From assembly GCA_034422115.1 (NCBI GenBank), contig DAOUJW010000001.1, positions 1 through 64,000 of the forward strand: a stretch of 64,000 nucleotides of DNA, given 5' to 3'. Positions 24,045 to 31,687 of the stretch are shown one piece after another. The first letter of the stretch is position 1; each line of letters starts with the position of its first letter. The notes beneath the pieces are model-generated. The model made no database searches. It worked only from the letters and a program-made list of their open reading frames with translations, and was not told the DNA's origin. The DNA comes from DAOUJW01 sp034422115. GTDB taxonomy: Bacteria > Chloroflexota > Dehalococcoidia > Lucifugimonadales > UBA2985. The translations under genes and the position numbers were made by a program.

Positions 24045-24365
24045 TTAACCCCACTGTATCCCGCCCAGGGGGAGGCGGGCCTGGAGCCGGTAGAGCATGG
24101 CGTTGGGGTTCTCGCTGTAGAGCCGGGCCAGGTGGTCCATGCGCCCCTGCAGCTTGGACTCGTCGCCGACCCACTGCTCAGACCATACGAGCTGCGGGTT
24201 GCGGCCCGCGGTGGAGGGGAACTCCCCGTCGTGGTGCTGCCTCACCTGGCGCGCCAGGTTGTCCGTCAGCCCCATGTAGAAGTCCCCTCCGTCCAGCGTC
24301 AGAAGGTACACGTACCGGCTTGCCGTCTGAGTCGTACCGGCGTTGTGGTCGCTCACTTCAACCAT
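24045..24365 (-). CDS. GIY-YIG domain protein
   Basis: A 106-residue protein that is essentially one GIY-YIG nuclease-like domain: YVYLLTLDGGDFYMGLTDNL supplies the two-strand GIY..YIG element (here YVY...YMG), RQVRQHHDGEF the conserved Arg/His helix, and a Glu near ESKLQGRMDHLARL. Small stand-alone members (UPF0213/YhbQ-like) are common, and their substrate is usually unknown. The start at 24365 avoids overlap with the molybdenum hydroxylase gene, whose stop is 14 bases upstream; the open frame extends further up inside that gene. Confidence 0.75.
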   Translation of the reverse strand: MVEVSDHNAGTTQTASRYVYLLTLDGGDFYMGLTDNLARQVRQHHDGEFPSTAGRNPQLVWSEQWVGDESKLQGRMDHLARLYSENPNAMLYRLQARLPLGGIQWG

Positions 24366-24378
24366 CCTTGCGAAGGGC

Positions 24379-26691
24379 CTAGCCCGCGGCGTTCTTCTCC
24401 TCCAGGGCCTCAAGAATGGCCCCGGGGGACATGGGCAGCCGCTGCATCCGCACGCCCACCGCGTCGTAGATGGCGTTGGCCATGGCGGCCAGGGGCGGGA
24501 TGAGCACCGTCTCTCCCACGCCGCGCAGCCCAAAGGGGTGGCGGGCATTGGCCACCTCAATGATCTCGCAGTCGATCATGGGCAGGTCCAGGCTGGTGGG
24601 CATCCGGTAGTCGAGGAAGCTGGAGTTGGCCATAGTGCCGTCCTCCGTCATGTAGTACTCCTCGTTGAGCGCCCAGCCAATGCCCTGGAGCGCGCCGCCC
24701 TGCATCTGGCCCTCCACGTAGCTGGGGTGGGCCGCCTTGCCGGCGTCGATGAAGGTGGTGTAGCGAAGGATGTCCACCTTGCCCGTCTCCGGGTCAACCT
24801 CCACGTCCGCGATGTGGCCGGCCAGCTGCGCGCCGACTCCGCCCTGCTTGTCCTGGCCGGAGCAGGTCACGGGGCCGCCGGTGTCCATCAGCTTGGCGGC
24901 AAGCTCCTTGAAGGTAATCCTGTCCTCCGGGTTCTGCTTGCAGACAAACACGCCGTCCGCAAAGTCCACGTCGTCCGGCTGCACCTCCCACAGGATCGCG
25001 GCCCGTGCGCTCATCTGCCTGACCACCTCCTGGGCCGTGTTGATGGCGGCGCGGCCGGTATCGAAAGCGATGCGGCTTCCGCCAGTCCCGCCCGTCCATC
25101 CGACAGCGTCCGTATCAACGACGGTGGGGTTCACGTCCTCTGCGGGGATGCCCAGCACCTCTGCGGCCTGCATGGCGACCGCCGTGCGGGTGCCGCCGAT
25201 GTCCACTGAGCCGGTGATGAGGTTGATGGTGCCGTTGGCGTTGACGTGGATGGTGGCCGAAGAGCCGCTTCCGCCGCCGTTCAGCCTGTAGCCCACGGCC
25301 ACGCCGCGGCCTCTGTTGGGGCCTTCCAGTGGAGCGTTGTAGTGGGGGTGGGCCTTCATGGCCTGCTCCACCTCCTCGCAGCCGAAGCGCAGGTGAGGCA
25401 CACCGCTGGGGGCGCGGTCGCCCTCGTGGACGGAGTTCTTGATGCGGAAGTCCAAGGGGTCCATGCCCAGCTTCTCCGCCAGCTCGTCGATGACCGGCTC
25501 AACCGCGAAGGCCGCCTGGGGCTGGCCGGGGGCGCGGTAGGCCGCCGTCTTCTGCTTGTTTACCACCACGTCGTAGCCGTCCACCAGCAGGTTGTCTATC
25601 TTGTAGGGGCCAAGGCCGCTCATGGCTCCGCCGCCCACGGGCGAGCCGGGGAAGCCGCCGGACTCAAAGGCCAGGTACAGCTCCGCGGCCGTGATCCTTC
25701 CGTCATTGGTCGCGCCAATCTTGCATCGCATGAAGCTGCCTGACGTGGGGCCTGTGCCCTCGAAGACCTCCTTGCGGGTCATGGAGATCTTCACGGGGCT
25801 GCCGGACTTCTTGGAGAGCAGCGCCACCACGGGGTCCAGGTATGTGATGGTCTTGCCGCCGAATCCTCCGCCAATCTCCATGGGGATGACCTTGATCATG
25901 GAGGGTGGCAGGTCGATGATGGCGGCCGTTGAGTCCCGGATGGTGAAAGAACCCTGGGTGCTGGTCCAGATGGTCAGGTGGCCGTCCGCCGACCAGTGGC
26001 CCGTGGAGGTGTGCGGCTCAATGTAGCCCTGGTGAACGGGCTGGGTGGTGAACTCCCGCTCCACGATGACGTCGGCCTCATTGAAGCCCTGCTCAAGGTC
26101 GCCGCGCTTGAACTGGATATGCCCGGCAACGTTGCTCTTGACGCCGGTGTTCTCGCCCGGGCCGAATCGCTCGACGCGGAAGACGGTTGTCAGGTTGTCG
26201 TGGAGCAGGGGCGCGTCCTCGGCAAGGGAGTCCTTCACGTTGAGGATGGGCTTGAGCACCTCGTACTCCACCTCAATGAGGTCAAGGGCCTCCTCAGCGA
26301 TGTGGGCGTCGGTGGCGGCCACGGCCGCAATCGCATGGCCCTTGTACATCGCCTTCTTGGTGGCCAGGACGTTCTCCGCCAGGAGCCTTACGTTGCCCAT
26401 TGTCTCCGTGAAGTCCAGGACGCGGTTCTCAATGAGCGGGAAGTCCTTGGACGTGAGCACGGCCTTCACCCCTGGCAGGGCCTCGGCCTTGCTGGTGTCT
26501 ATGGACAGGATGCGGGCGTGCGCGTGGGGGCTGCGGAGTATCTTGCCGTGCAGCATCCCGGGCATGTTCACGTCTGCGCCGTACTTGGCGCGGCCCGTAA
26601 CCTTGTCCAGGGCGTCGTGGCGAATGGGCCTTGTGCCCACCACGTTGAACTGGCCGGCATCGGCGCTCTCTCTGTCGGTTGTGATGGTCAT
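24379..26691 (-). CDS. Molybdenum hydroxylase large subunit (xanthine dehydrogenase/CoxL family)
   Basis: 770 residues from the ATG preceded by AAGGAGG. The family landmarks are the N-terminal GKATYGADVNMPGMLHGKI-like region (here RAKYGADVNMPGML), EIGGGFGGKT for the pterin, TAAYRAPGQPQAAFAVEP at the active-site loop, and the C-terminal GVGE with the catalytic Glu. The loop is not the AYRCSFR of true CO dehydrogenase, so the substrate is more likely an N-heterocycle, aldehyde or aromatic acyl-CoA. The FAD and [2Fe-2S] subunit genes that normally adjoin are absent: a GIY-YIG gene follows and a divergent collagen-like gene precedes. Confidence 0.92.
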   Translation of the reverse strand: MTITTDRESADAGQFNVVGTRPIRHDALDKVTGRAKYGADVNMPGMLHGKILRSPHAHARILSIDTSKAEALPGVKAVLTSKDFPLIENRVLDFTETMGNVRLLAENVLATKKAMYKGHAIAAVAATDAHIAEEALDLIEVEYEVLKPILNVKDSLAEDAPLLHDNLTTVFRVERFGPGENTGVKSNVAGHIQFKRGDLEQGFNEADVIVEREFTTQPVHQGYIEPHTSTGHWSADGHLTIWTSTQGSFTIRDSTAAIIDLPPSMIKVIPMEIGGGFGGKTITYLDPVVALLSKKSGSPVKISMTRKEVFEGTGPTSGSFMRCKIGATNDGRITAAELYLAFESGGFPGSPVGGGAMSGLGPYKIDNLLVDGYDVVVNKQKTAAYRAPGQPQAAFAVEPVIDELAEKLGMDPLDFRIKNSVHEGDRAPSGVPHLRFGCEEVEQAMKAHPHYNAPLEGPNRGRGVAVGYRLNGGGSGSSATIHVNANGTINLITGSVDIGGTRTAVAMQAAEVLGIPAEDVNPTVVDTDAVGWTGGTGGSRIAFDTGRAAINTAQEVVRQMSARAAILWEVQPDDVDFADGVFVCKQNPEDRITFKELAAKLMDTGGPVTCSGQDKQGGVGAQLAGHIADVEVDPETGKVDILRYTTFIDAGKAAHPSYVEGQMQGGALQGIGWALNEEYYMTEDGTMANSSFLDYRMPTSLDLPMIDCEIIEVANARHPFGLRGVGETVLIPPLAAMANAIYDAVGVRMQRLPMSPGAILEALEEKNAAG

Positions 26692-26763
26692 GGAGTCCAC
26701 CTCCTTATTGAGTTATTCCGTCTCCTGCCCGCGCGGAATGGACTGCACGGACTTAGCACCATC

Positions 26764-26792
26764 AGCCTATAATCTAACCCCGCTCGTGTCAA
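26764..26792 (-). promoter_or_regulatory. Promoter of the molybdenum hydroxylase gene
   Basis: On the minus strand a perfect TTGACA (26787-26792) and TAGGCT (26764-26769) with a 17-base spacer, 72 bases before the ATG. Confidence 0.55.
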
Positions 26793-26844
26793 GGACGGGA
26801 ATCGCGCCGTCTCTAAATTACACTTGTAATACCTTGCTGTACTT

Positions 26845-26885
26845 GGTATCGTTATGCGCGGTATCGTTATACTTGGTATCATTTA
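26845..26885 (+). promoter_or_regulatory. Three 15-bp iterons upstream of the collagen-like gene
   Basis: GGTATCGTTAT at 26845 and 26860 and GGTATCATTTA at 26875 recur every 15 bp, and ATACCTTG near 26829 gives a partial inverse copy. They lie just before a TTGACA (26899-26904) and a TATAAT (26914-26919); these two boxes are only 9 bases apart, so they do not form one promoter. Regular iterons suggest a multi-site regulator. Confidence 0.5.
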
Positions 26886-26953
26886 GGGGAATTTCTGCTT
26901 GACAGCGTAGGGCTATAATAGTAGCCTTAACGGGAGAAGAAAGGGGGTATTTC

Positions 26954-28021
26954 ATGAAGTCTACTTCTAGGAATAATCGTTTAGCTGGGTCCATTGGACG
27001 TCGGCTATGGATCATTACGCTATTAACAGTCGGAGTCCTGCTTATAGCGGCCTGTTCAGGCCCCGCGGGCGAGGATGGTCGGGACGGAGCAGCCGGCCCG
27101 CAAGGCCCCACAGGCCCACAGGGAGCAGTTGGCCCGGCCGGCCCAGAGGGGCCTGAGGGTCCCGCAGGACCCTCAGGCAACCAGGGGCCACAGGGGCCAG
27201 CCGGCCCCAAGGGTGACAAAGGCGATCCGGGCGGACCTGTAGGGCCGGAAGGCCCGGAGGGCCCGGAAGGCCCCACGGGTGATACAGGACCGGAAGGGCC
27301 GCAGGGGCCGCGTGGTCCTCAGGGCGAGCCCGGCATTCCGGGCGGACCTCCTGGACCGATTGGGCCGCAGGGGCCAGTGGGACCTCAGGGACCCATCGGA
27401 GCTCGCGGCGTGAAGGGCGACACCGGACCGCAGGGACCCCAGGGCATTCAGGGTGAGGTCGGCGAGCAGGGACCGGAAGGGCCGGTTGGTCCTCAGGGAC
27501 CGGCAGGCGAGACCGGACCCCAGGGCCCAGAGGGACCCAGGGGCCCGTTGGGACCCATTGGACCTCAGGGACCGCGTGGTGAGCCCGGCGAGCGAGGACC
27601 GGAAGGACCCATGGGGCCGCAGGGCATCCAGGGCCCAGAGGGACCCCAGGGACCTGCAGGACAGCGCGGCGCTGCTGGACCGCAGGGAATTGAGGGACCG
27701 TTCGGGCCTCAGGGCCGACCGGGTAACCCGGGTGTCAGCAACCTGCAGATTGTCACAAAAGTAGAGGGCGCCACCACCGCCGATAGTAAGTCGGCTGTCG
27801 TTCTCTGTGAGTCTGCCGGTGAGGACCTGTTCGCCGTCGGCGGCGGCTTCATAATCACCGGAGCATCGGACGACGTGATGGTTTCGGAAAACCGTCCCAA
27901 CGGGCTGGCCGGTGAGGTGCCCGCAGGATGGAGGGTGGCAGCTGCCTACGCAGGCGACGGAACGGCCAGTTGGGGAATCACTGCCTACGCCATATGCGCC
28001 AACGTCGCTGACTCCAACTAG
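26954..28021 (+). CDS. Collagen-like lipoprotein
   Basis: A 355-residue protein. A basic N-terminus and hydrophobic segment end in the lipobox LIAAC with lipidated Cys34. Residues about 36-260 are an almost uninterrupted Gly-X-Y series (about 75 triplets, rich in Pro, Gln and Glu, e.g. GPQGPQGIQGEVG), predicted to form a collagen triple helix. The C-terminal 95 residues are globular with two cysteines (VVLCES, YAICAN) that may form a disulfide and could be the trimerisation or adhesive head. It is therefore a surface stalk tethered to the membrane. It has a strong RBS and a strong terminator. Role in adhesion or aggregation is inference. Confidence 0.92.
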   Translation: MKSTSRNNRLAGSIGRRLWIITLLTVGVLLIAACSGPAGEDGRDGAAGPQGPTGPQGAVGPAGPEGPEGPAGPSGNQGPQGPAGPKGDKGDPGGPVGPEGPEGPEGPTGDTGPEGPQGPRGPQGEPGIPGGPPGPIGPQGPVGPQGPIGARGVKGDTGPQGPQGIQGEVGEQGPEGPVGPQGPAGETGPQGPEGPRGPLGPIGPQGPRGEPGERGPEGPMGPQGIQGPEGPQGPAGQRGAAGPQGIEGPFGPQGRPGNPGVSNLQIVTKVEGATTADSKSAVVLCESAGEDLFAVGGGFIITGASDDVMVSENRPNGLAGEVPAGWRVAAAYAGDGTASWGITAYAICANVADSN

Positions 28022-28068
28022 GATAATCCAGGTGGTTAACCCACCGCTCTGCTAACCGCAGAAGTGGC

Positions 28069-28103
28069 GAGGGGGCAGGCTCAAGCCTGCCCCCTCTCTT
28101 TTT
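28069..28103 (+). terminator. Strong intrinsic terminator of the collagen-like gene
   Basis: GAGGGGGCAGGCT-CA-AGCCTGCCCCCTC, a 13-bp perfect stem followed by TCTTTTT: the clearest factor-independent terminator in the window. Confidence 0.9.
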
Positions 28104-28107
28104 GTGC

Positions 28108-28137
28108 CTTATTCCGGCTTCCGCCGGAATGACGAAG
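28108..28137. repeat. Dispersed palindromic repeat, family C (copy 2, single hairpin)
   Basis: TTATTCCGGC-TTCC-GCCGGAATGACG, related to the elements at 23-92, 55724 and 58307. Confidence 0.6.
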
Positions 28138-28201
28138 AGGGAACACTCCGACCACAAGAAATTCAAGGGTCTTCGTTAGAGAGGGCCCCCGGAACCGCGC
28201 C

Positions 28202-28753
28202 CTACCGCAGTGTCCTCTGCTTCTCTATGTCCGCCCGCAGCTCATCCTCGTCAAAGCCCAGCTCAATGGCCTTGTCCACGTCCCGCGCGGCGGCCTCGTC
28301 GTCTCCCAGGCGGGTGTAGGCCCTGGCCCGGTTCACGTAGAACTCGCCTATCTCCGGCAGACGCTCAATGGCCTGGTTGTAGTCGTCTATTGCCTTCTGG
28401 TACTCGCCCAGCAGGAAGTAGGTGATGCCCCGTGTGCTGTACGCCCCCACGTGCCCCGAGTCCAGCCGGACGGCCTCGCTCAGGTCCCGGAGCGCCTGGT
28501 CGTATTGCCCCAACCGGCCGTAGGAGCCTCCCCTGCGAAAGTAGTAGTCGGCGTTGGCGGGATTGATCTGGAGCGCCTCGTCGTACTGGGCTATCGCCTC
28601 CTCCACCTGCCCCTGGCTCTCCAGCTCCACCCCGGCCTTGAAGTGAGCGTCCGCCCGGTCTGAAGCGTCCTCACAGCCTGTGGACGACAGTGCGAACGCG
28701 ACCAGGGCGGCGGCCAGCAGCGGTGGCCTCACTATGCGCGTAATCCTGAACAC
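28202..28753 (-). CDS. TPR-repeat lipoprotein
   Basis: 183 residues from a GTG at 28753. The signal peptide ends in the lipobox LSSTGC (Cys27). The remainder is about four tetratricopeptide repeats, e.g. GVELESQGQVEEAIAQYDEA, YFRRGGSYGRLGQYDQALRD, YSTRGITYFLLGEYQKAIDD and YVNRARAYTRLGDDEAAARD. It is an extracytoplasmic, membrane-tethered protein-protein interaction scaffold with no enzymatic domain. The frame stays open far upstream, antisense to the dinB-like gene, but that part has no signal peptide and is not coding. It is divergent from the DinB-like gene with a ~95-base shared promoter region. Confidence 0.85.
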   Translation of the reverse strand: MFRITRIVRPPLLAAALVAFALSSTGCEDASDRADAHFKAGVELESQGQVEEAIAQYDEALQINPANADYYFRRGGSYGRLGQYDQALRDLSEAVRLDSGHVGAYSTRGITYFLLGEYQKAIDDYNQAIERLPEIGEFYVNRARAYTRLGDDEAAARDVDKAIELGFDEDELRADIEKQRTLR

Positions 28754-28849
28754 CCCGGAATTGTACCATCGCAGAGCATCGACGCGTCCACTCGACACGG
28801 GGCACGCAGTGGGGTAGACTGGCGCGAGAACGCCGGGAAGGGAGACGCT

Positions 28850-29368
28850 ATGTTCGGCATACAGGACCGACGCGACCTCATCCAGAAGCTGGAGGAGAAC
28901 CGCAAGACGCTGCTGGAGGTTGTGGCCACGCTGGACGAGAAGCAGGCCGAGACCCCGCAGAAGGCCGGCGACCGCTCTCCCAAGGGGCAGCTTATGCACC
29001 TGGCGGAGGCGGAGCGCCACTACGTCTGGGTGTGGGCGCGCCGCTCCCGGGACGAGGACTCCCCTGACTTGGCGGGCCTCCCGGACCCGGGCGCAACCGG
29101 CGAGGCGCCCCTCTTCGACCACGCCAACGAGATTCCTCTGGCTGAGTTGCTGGAGCGGCTGGAGCAGGAGCGCCAGATGACGTACCGTTTCATTGCTGAG
29201 ACCGCCGACTCGGAGATGGAGCGCGCGGGGCGCAACACCCCCTTCGGCGACCTGAGCGTACACCAGTTTCTCAAGTCCCTCTACAGGCACGACCGCATGC
29301 ACCAGGATGAGGTGCTTGGCCGGGAGTCCACCTACGTGGTGACCACACAGGACGGCCGGCAGCTGTAG
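28850..29368 (+). CDS. DinB family protein
   Basis: A 172-residue four-helix-bundle protein of the DinB/YfiT type. The metal-binding histidines fit the pattern: LMHLAEAERHY in helix 2 and the pair HDRMHQDEV near the C-terminus. Such proteins are metal-dependent thiol-linked transferases or unknown enzymes, often stress-induced. GGGAAGGGAGA precedes the ATG. It stands alone. Confidence 0.85.
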   Translation: MFGIQDRRDLIQKLEENRKTLLEVVATLDEKQAETPQKAGDRSPKGQLMHLAEAERHYVWVWARRSRDEDSPDLAGLPDPGATGEAPLFDHANEIPLAELLERLEQERQMTYRFIAETADSEMERAGRNTPFGDLSVHQFLKSLYRHDRMHQDEVLGRESTYVVTTQDGRQL

Positions 29369-29416
29369 GCCTCTTTGTCATGCCCACCGACACGGGCATC
29401 AAGGGGGCCTGGGGAG

Positions 29417-29704
29417 TTAAGAGGAGAGCACAATCAGGTCCAGCATCGTCACTTGCTTTAGCGACTCGTTGATCCGGTAGTAGACTGCAACCGGGGGCTT
29501 GGTCCGAAGCATCAAGACCCAGAGGTCAAGATGAGGCAGGTGGTTTCCTTGATGTGGCACCCTGCTCAACAGCCAGCGGCCGGTGACTGACCATCTGTAT
29601 TGATACCACTGTAAAAGGCCGCCGAGCTTGGTGCGGACCAAGTGCTCAAACTCAGTAGTCTCAATTACCTGGTAGTAAGTATCAGGCGGCCTACGCTCCT
29701 CCAT
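29417..29704 (-). CDS. Candidate RelE/ParE-like toxin partner of the Panacea protein
   Basis: A 95-residue basic protein overlapping the end of the Panacea gene by 14 bases, so translated with it. The C-terminal pattern VAVYYRINESLKQVTMLDLIVLS resembles the last strands of RelE/ParE toxins (hydrophobic-Y-R-I-x-x...V-x-x-L-x-I). The N-terminal half is aromatic and basic (LLQWYQYRWSVTGRWLLS). The fold assignment is by eye and tentative; the operon position behind a Panacea antitoxin is the stronger argument that it is the toxin. It would act in the cytoplasm, possibly on ribosome-bound mRNA or gyrase. Confidence 0.55.
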   Translation of the reverse strand: MEERRPPDTYYQVIETTEFEHLVRTKLGGLLQWYQYRWSVTGRWLLSRVPHQGNHLPHLDLWVLMLRTKPPVAVYYRINESLKQVTMLDLIVLSS

Positions 29705-30227
29705 GGTTCCTGGCCACCTCGATAGCGTACTCCTCCACTTCCTGTGGAACCGGCTCGGAACTCAGCCATGCAGAATCGTAGGTTATAGTCTCGCCGGGAG
29801 CCGCCGCGAGCCAACCCAACTCCCGGTGGGAGAAGTCAGAGGCCTCGCGAGCGGTCATGTGCCACAATGCCTCAATGGTCTCGTCAACAACGGCCAACTC
29901 CTCGGTAGTGAACAGGTCGGTCCTGGCCTCGCGCTGTGGCACAACTCGCTGCTGGATCCCGGCAAAGTAAGGTCGGTGCTCCATGGCGATATCACCTGCG
30001 TCGAGCATCACGTCCCGTTGAGGAAGCATCTCGCGCGGAGCGGGACCTTCGTTGAGCCTCCTGTAGGTTGCGCCGGTGATGGATTGTCCAAGCCGACGGT
30101 AAGCCTCAAAGTCAGAAAAATAGAGGATCTTGTTTAGCTTTACGGCCCCAAACCGGGGGTCGTTACCGCTCTTCTCTGATATGTATAGGACCAACTCTCG
30201 AAACTTGGCTTCACTAAAGGCGTCCAT
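29691..30227 (-). CDS. Panacea/SocA-like antitoxin
   Basis: 178 residues from the ATG preceded by GGAGAG (a TTG at 30242 is also possible). The N-terminal MDAFSEAKFRELVLYISEK and KLNKILYFSDFEAYRRLGQSITG match the Panacea domain (SocA/DUF4065), with the conserved K-L-x-K-x-L-Y-F and the 'NEGPAPREM' turn. Panacea proteins are universal antitoxin scaffolds that neutralise diverse toxins, and SocA is a proteolytic adaptor. The gene precedes and overlaps a small basic protein, the usual two-gene layout. The C-terminal part (about 125-178) would be the variable toxin-facing region. Confidence 0.8.
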   Translation of the reverse strand: MDAFSEAKFRELVLYISEKSGNDPRFGAVKLNKILYFSDFEAYRRLGQSITGATYRRLNEGPAPREMLPQRDVMLDAGDIAMEHRPYFAGIQQRVVPQREARTDLFTTEELAVVDETIEALWHMTAREASDFSHRELGWLAAAPGETITYDSAWLSSEPVPQEVEEYAIEVARNHGGA

Positions 30228-30355
30228 ACCATGCCTCTCCAAGGGCGTCCAGTGCCATGTGTGCGAACATCAGTTTCCCTTCTGTTACACGACAGCATAT
30301 CCGAAAGTCCACCCGATGTCAATTGCCAGCCGGGGTTGTTGGTGAGGCGTCTTGC

Positions 30356-31483
30356 CTAAAGCGCGGCGGCAATCCTGTCCCAGTGGAACCGGGCGTCGCC
30401 GAAGAGGGCCTGGTTGACCCTGGCCTTCTTGTGGTACAGGTGGATGTCCATCTCCTTGGTGAAGGAGATCCCCCCGTGGCACTGGTGCGCCCGGGTCGTG
30501 ACCCTGCCGTAGGCGTTGCTGGCCCAGGCTTTGGCCTTGGATATCTCCGGGGCGGTGAAGTCGCCCTGGGACACAAGCCCGGCGGCCTGGTAGGTGAGGT
30601 AGCGGGAGGTGTCGATGTCCGTTAGCATGTTGGCGGCGTGGTGCTGTATGGCCTGGAAGCTGCCGATGGACCGGCCAAAGGCGGGGCGGGTGTTGACGTA
30701 GCTCACGGCCAGCTCCATTGCCGCCTGAGCGCCACCGACCGACTCCGCGCACTTGCCTATAGCGCCCCACACCAGTAGCTTCTCTATAAGCGGCCAGCCG
30801 CCGTTCAGGGGCCCCAGTAGGTTGTCCGCTGGAACCTGGACGTTCTCGAAAGCGACCTCCGCCTGCTTGTCGATGCCCATGACCCGCAGCGGGGTGACTG
30901 TGACGCCCGGGGTTGAGGCGTCAACCAGGATGAGAGAGACACCATCCCTGGGATCCGCCGTGTCGGCGGAACGCGCTGCCACGATGAAGGAGTCGGCGGC
31001 CTGGCCGTCGGACACGAACATCTTGACGCCGTTGAGGGTGTAGCTGTCGGCGGACGGCTCGCAACGAACAGCGATGTCGTCGGCGTCGTACTGGCCGCTC
31101 GCCTCCGTCAGCGCCAAGGCCATGACCAGCTCGCCCATCGCAATGCGCTCCAGGTAGGCGTCCTTCTGCTCGTCGCTACCGGCGTCCAGAATGGCCTGTC
31201 CGCACAGCACCACGGTCGAGAAGAAGGGACCGGGAAGAAGCGCCCGCCCCATCTCCTCAAGGAGGATTGCCATGTCCAGGAAGCTGAACTCCGCCCCTCC
31301 GTACTGCTCCGGGAAGGTGAGTCCAAGCCAGCCAAGCTCGGCCATCTTCTGCCAAAGCTCCGGCGAGTGGCCCGTTTCGTCGGCCTCCATTGCCCGCACC
31401 AGGGACTTGGGGCACTCCGCCTCCAGGAACTCCCTGGCCAGGGGGCTGAGCATCTGCTGCTCTTCTGTGAATGACAGGTCCAT
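30356..31483 (-). CDS. Acyl-CoA dehydrogenase (FadE-like)
   Basis: A 375-residue flavoenzyme of the acyl-CoA dehydrogenase family. MDLSFTEEQQMLSPLAREFL starts the N-terminal helical domain. ALALTEASGQYDADDIAV marks the FAD/substrate middle domain. QCHGGISFTKEMDIHLYHKKAR is the C-terminal Gly-Gly/Glu region. It introduces a 2,3 double bond into an acyl-CoA and passes electrons to ETF. It follows a second, different member of the family at 31688-32875 on the same strand, separated by a family B repeat. Paired FadE genes of unequal type often form alpha2beta2 heterotetramers acting on bulky or branched substrates; this is an inference. Confidence 0.92.
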   Translation of the reverse strand: MDLSFTEEQQMLSPLAREFLEAECPKSLVRAMEADETGHSPELWQKMAELGWLGLTFPEQYGGAEFSFLDMAILLEEMGRALLPGPFFSTVVLCGQAILDAGSDEQKDAYLERIAMGELVMALALTEASGQYDADDIAVRCEPSADSYTLNGVKMFVSDGQAADSFIVAARSADTADPRDGVSLILVDASTPGVTVTPLRVMGIDKQAEVAFENVQVPADNLLGPLNGGWPLIEKLLVWGAIGKCAESVGGAQAAMELAVSYVNTRPAFGRSIGSFQAIQHHAANMLTDIDTSRYLTYQAAGLVSQGDFTAPEISKAKAWASNAYGRVTTRAHQCHGGISFTKEMDIHLYHKKARVNQALFGDARFHWDRIAAAL

Positions 31484-31539
31484 CTAGTTGTCCCCCATCT
31501 TCGTATCAAGTACAGGGTAGACTCTAAGCAGCGTGTCAA

Positions 31540-31632
31540 TCCGCTCGCCCTGAGCTTGTCGAAGGGCGCGAGCGGGAGCCGCACGTCCGTAGTCCACCCG
31601 CTCATTTCCTTCGACAGGCTCAGGATGAGCGG
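31540..31632. repeat. Dispersed repeat, family B (copy 2)
   Basis: Two facing copies of the element: CCGCTCGCCCTGAGCTTGTC... then ...CTTCGACAGGCTCAGGATGAG. It lies between the two acyl-CoA dehydrogenase genes. Confidence 0.8.
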
Positions 31633-31687
31633 TAAGAGGGGTTTCCCTGGACAATCTTGCTTTCATAGCAGTGACAGTTGCCACGAT

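Noticed and set aside
26899..26919. TTGACA...TATAAT as a single promoter before the collagen-like gene
   Set aside because: The boxes are only 9 bases apart, too close for one sigma-70 promoter; each may belong to a different weaker promoter.
28754..29302. Upstream extension of the TPR lipoprotein
   Set aside because: It would be antisense to the DinB-like gene and would bury the signal peptide and lipobox in mid-protein.
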